Translations under genes and position numbers: made by a program
Assembly (NCBI GenBank): GCA_024653795.1
Contig: JANLHY010000090.1
Location: forward strand, 1 to 6,813
Direction: 5' to 3'
Origin: Candidatus Brocadiaceae bacterium
GTDB lineage: Bacteria; Planctomycetota; Brocadiia; Brocadiales; Brocadiaceae
Length of the DNA: 6,813 nucleotides
Shown here: in pieces, positions 6,228-6,813 of the stretch
Position numbering within the stretch: position 1 is the stretch's first letter
Layout: each line of letters starts with the position of its first letter
The notes under the pieces: model-generated
Told to the model about the DNA's origin: nothing
Databases searched by the model: none
Seen by the model: only the letters and a program-made list of their open reading frames with translations

Positions 6228-6256
6228 TTTATAAATTGTTTTTTTGTGAACACAAA
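6228..6256 (-). promoter_or_regulatory. Possible promoter of the zinc-ribbon gene, overlapped by an inverted repeat
   Basis: On the minus strand TTGTGT (6250-6255) and TATAAA (6228-6233) are 16 bases apart. The -10 box is good and the -35 box is weak. An inverted repeat TTTGTG-aa-CACAAA (6243-6256, plus-strand reading) overlaps the -35 and could bind a regulator. The predicted start near 6221 leaves only about 8 nt of leader. Confidence 0.35.
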
Positions 6257-6297
6257 TAGTTGTGATATTGTACCAAATCTATATGTCGTGTAAATCT

Positions 6298-6813
6298 TTA
6301 TTTAAGGCCGTATCGATCCAGTTTTCTATAAAGGGTGCGCTCGCCGATACCAAGCATCTTTGCCGCTTCTTCCCTATTTCCGCCCACCGTGGCTAAGGTG
6401 CTTTTGATGAGTTCCCTTTCGGCTTCTTCAATGGTAATTCCAGCTGCCAGACTGGGTGTTGTGGATATTTCGCTGCTGCTGCGCTGTAATATATGATCCG
6501 GTATGTCTTCTCTGTCTATGGTGTCTTTCCTGCTTACCACAACCATACTTTCGATACAATTTTTTAATTCCCGCACGTTTCCAGGCCAGGGATATTTATA
6601 CAGAATCTTTCTTGCCTCAGGAGAGATAATCGAGACTTTTTTATTGTGTGTCTGTGAAAATTCACGGAGAAATGCATCAATAAACAATGGAATGTCTTCG
6701 AGTCTCTCTCTGAGCGGAGGGAGTTTGATAGAAACGACGTTCAGCCTAAAGTACAGGTCTTCTCTAAATTTTCCCTCCTTTATAAGTTTCTCAAGATCCT
6801 GATTTGTCGCGGC
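6298..6813 (-). CDS. Sigma-54-dependent Fis-family transcriptional activator, C-terminal part
   Basis: Only the last 171 residues are in the window; the frame is open to position 6813, so the 5' end lies outside. The visible part begins AATNQDLEKL, the end of the AAA+ sensor I region. FREDLYFRLNV (16-26) and LPPLRERLEDIP (31-42) follow, then the sensor II segment YPWPGNVRELKN (74-85). After a Ser/Thr linker (about 111-124) comes a Fis-type helix-turn-helix, NREEAAKMLGIGERTLYRKL (146-165), and the protein ends DRYGLK. This is the standard core of NtrC-type activators, which hydrolyse ATP to open sigma-54 RNA polymerase complexes at enhancer-controlled promoters. The signal-receiving N-terminal domain and the Walker A and GAFTGA motifs are not visible, so the stimulus is unknown. 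The TTG at 6687 is internal, not a start. Confidence 0.95.
   Translation of the reverse strand, partial: AATNQDLEKLIKEGKFREDLYFRLNVVSIKLPPLRERLEDIPLFIDAFLREFSQTHNKKVSIISPEARKILYKYPWPGNVRELKNCIESMVVVSRKDTIDREDIPDHILQRSSSEISTTPSLAAGITIEEAERELIKSTLATVGGNREEAAKMLGIGERTLYRKLDRYGLK

Noticed and set aside
6503..6802. Plus-strand 99-codon frame opposite the sigma-54 regulator
   Set aside because: The minus-strand frame encodes an unmistakable AAA+ and Fis domain continuous to the window edge.

Overview
The window looks like ordinary bacterial chromosome, moderately AT-rich, with gaps between genes crowded by palindromic repeats. It holds four complete protein genes and the 3' end of a fifth. The mix (pyruvate phosphate dikinase, 2-Cys peroxiredoxin, sigma-54 activator, MFS exporter, many dispersed palindromes) would suit an environmental Gram-negative such as an anammox-type planctomycete, a Nitrospirota or a Desulfobacterota. 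This is only a guess: no rRNA or other phylogenetic marker is present.

Layout. Positions 1-276 carry no gene, only tandem small hairpins (19-82) and a 130-bp inverted-repeat element (143-272) that ends just short of the MFS stop codon. An MFS exporter runs on the minus strand (277-1548). A 419-bp divergent gap (1549-1967) holds GC-rich palindromic repeats on the MFS side and an AT-rich leader on the ppdK side. ppdK (1968-4736, plus) encodes a complete pyruvate phosphate dikinase of 922 residues with all recognisable catalytic residues and a Lys-rich predicted coiled-coil insertion. A convergent gap (4737-5095) holds a 26-bp-arm hairpin, a protein-like fragment without a convincing start, and a small GC hairpin.

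The rest is on the minus strand: a 2-Cys peroxiredoxin (5096-5617) with a near-consensus sigma-70 promoter and a strong ribosome binding site, a 102-bp MITE with perfect 23-bp terminal inverted repeats and an 8-bp target duplication (5713-5814), a small zinc-ribbon protein with two membrane helices (5836-6213), and the C-terminal part of a sigma-54-dependent activator (6298 to the window edge).

The genes do not form one obvious pathway. ppdK belongs to PEP/pyruvate metabolism and the peroxiredoxin to peroxide defence, each apparently its own transcription unit. The zinc-ribbon protein follows the sigma-54 regulator in the same direction, but a possible promoter lies between them. I found no new multi-gene system. 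The most notable items are the MITE beside the peroxiredoxin promoter, the dikinase insertion, and the zinc-ribbon membrane protein.
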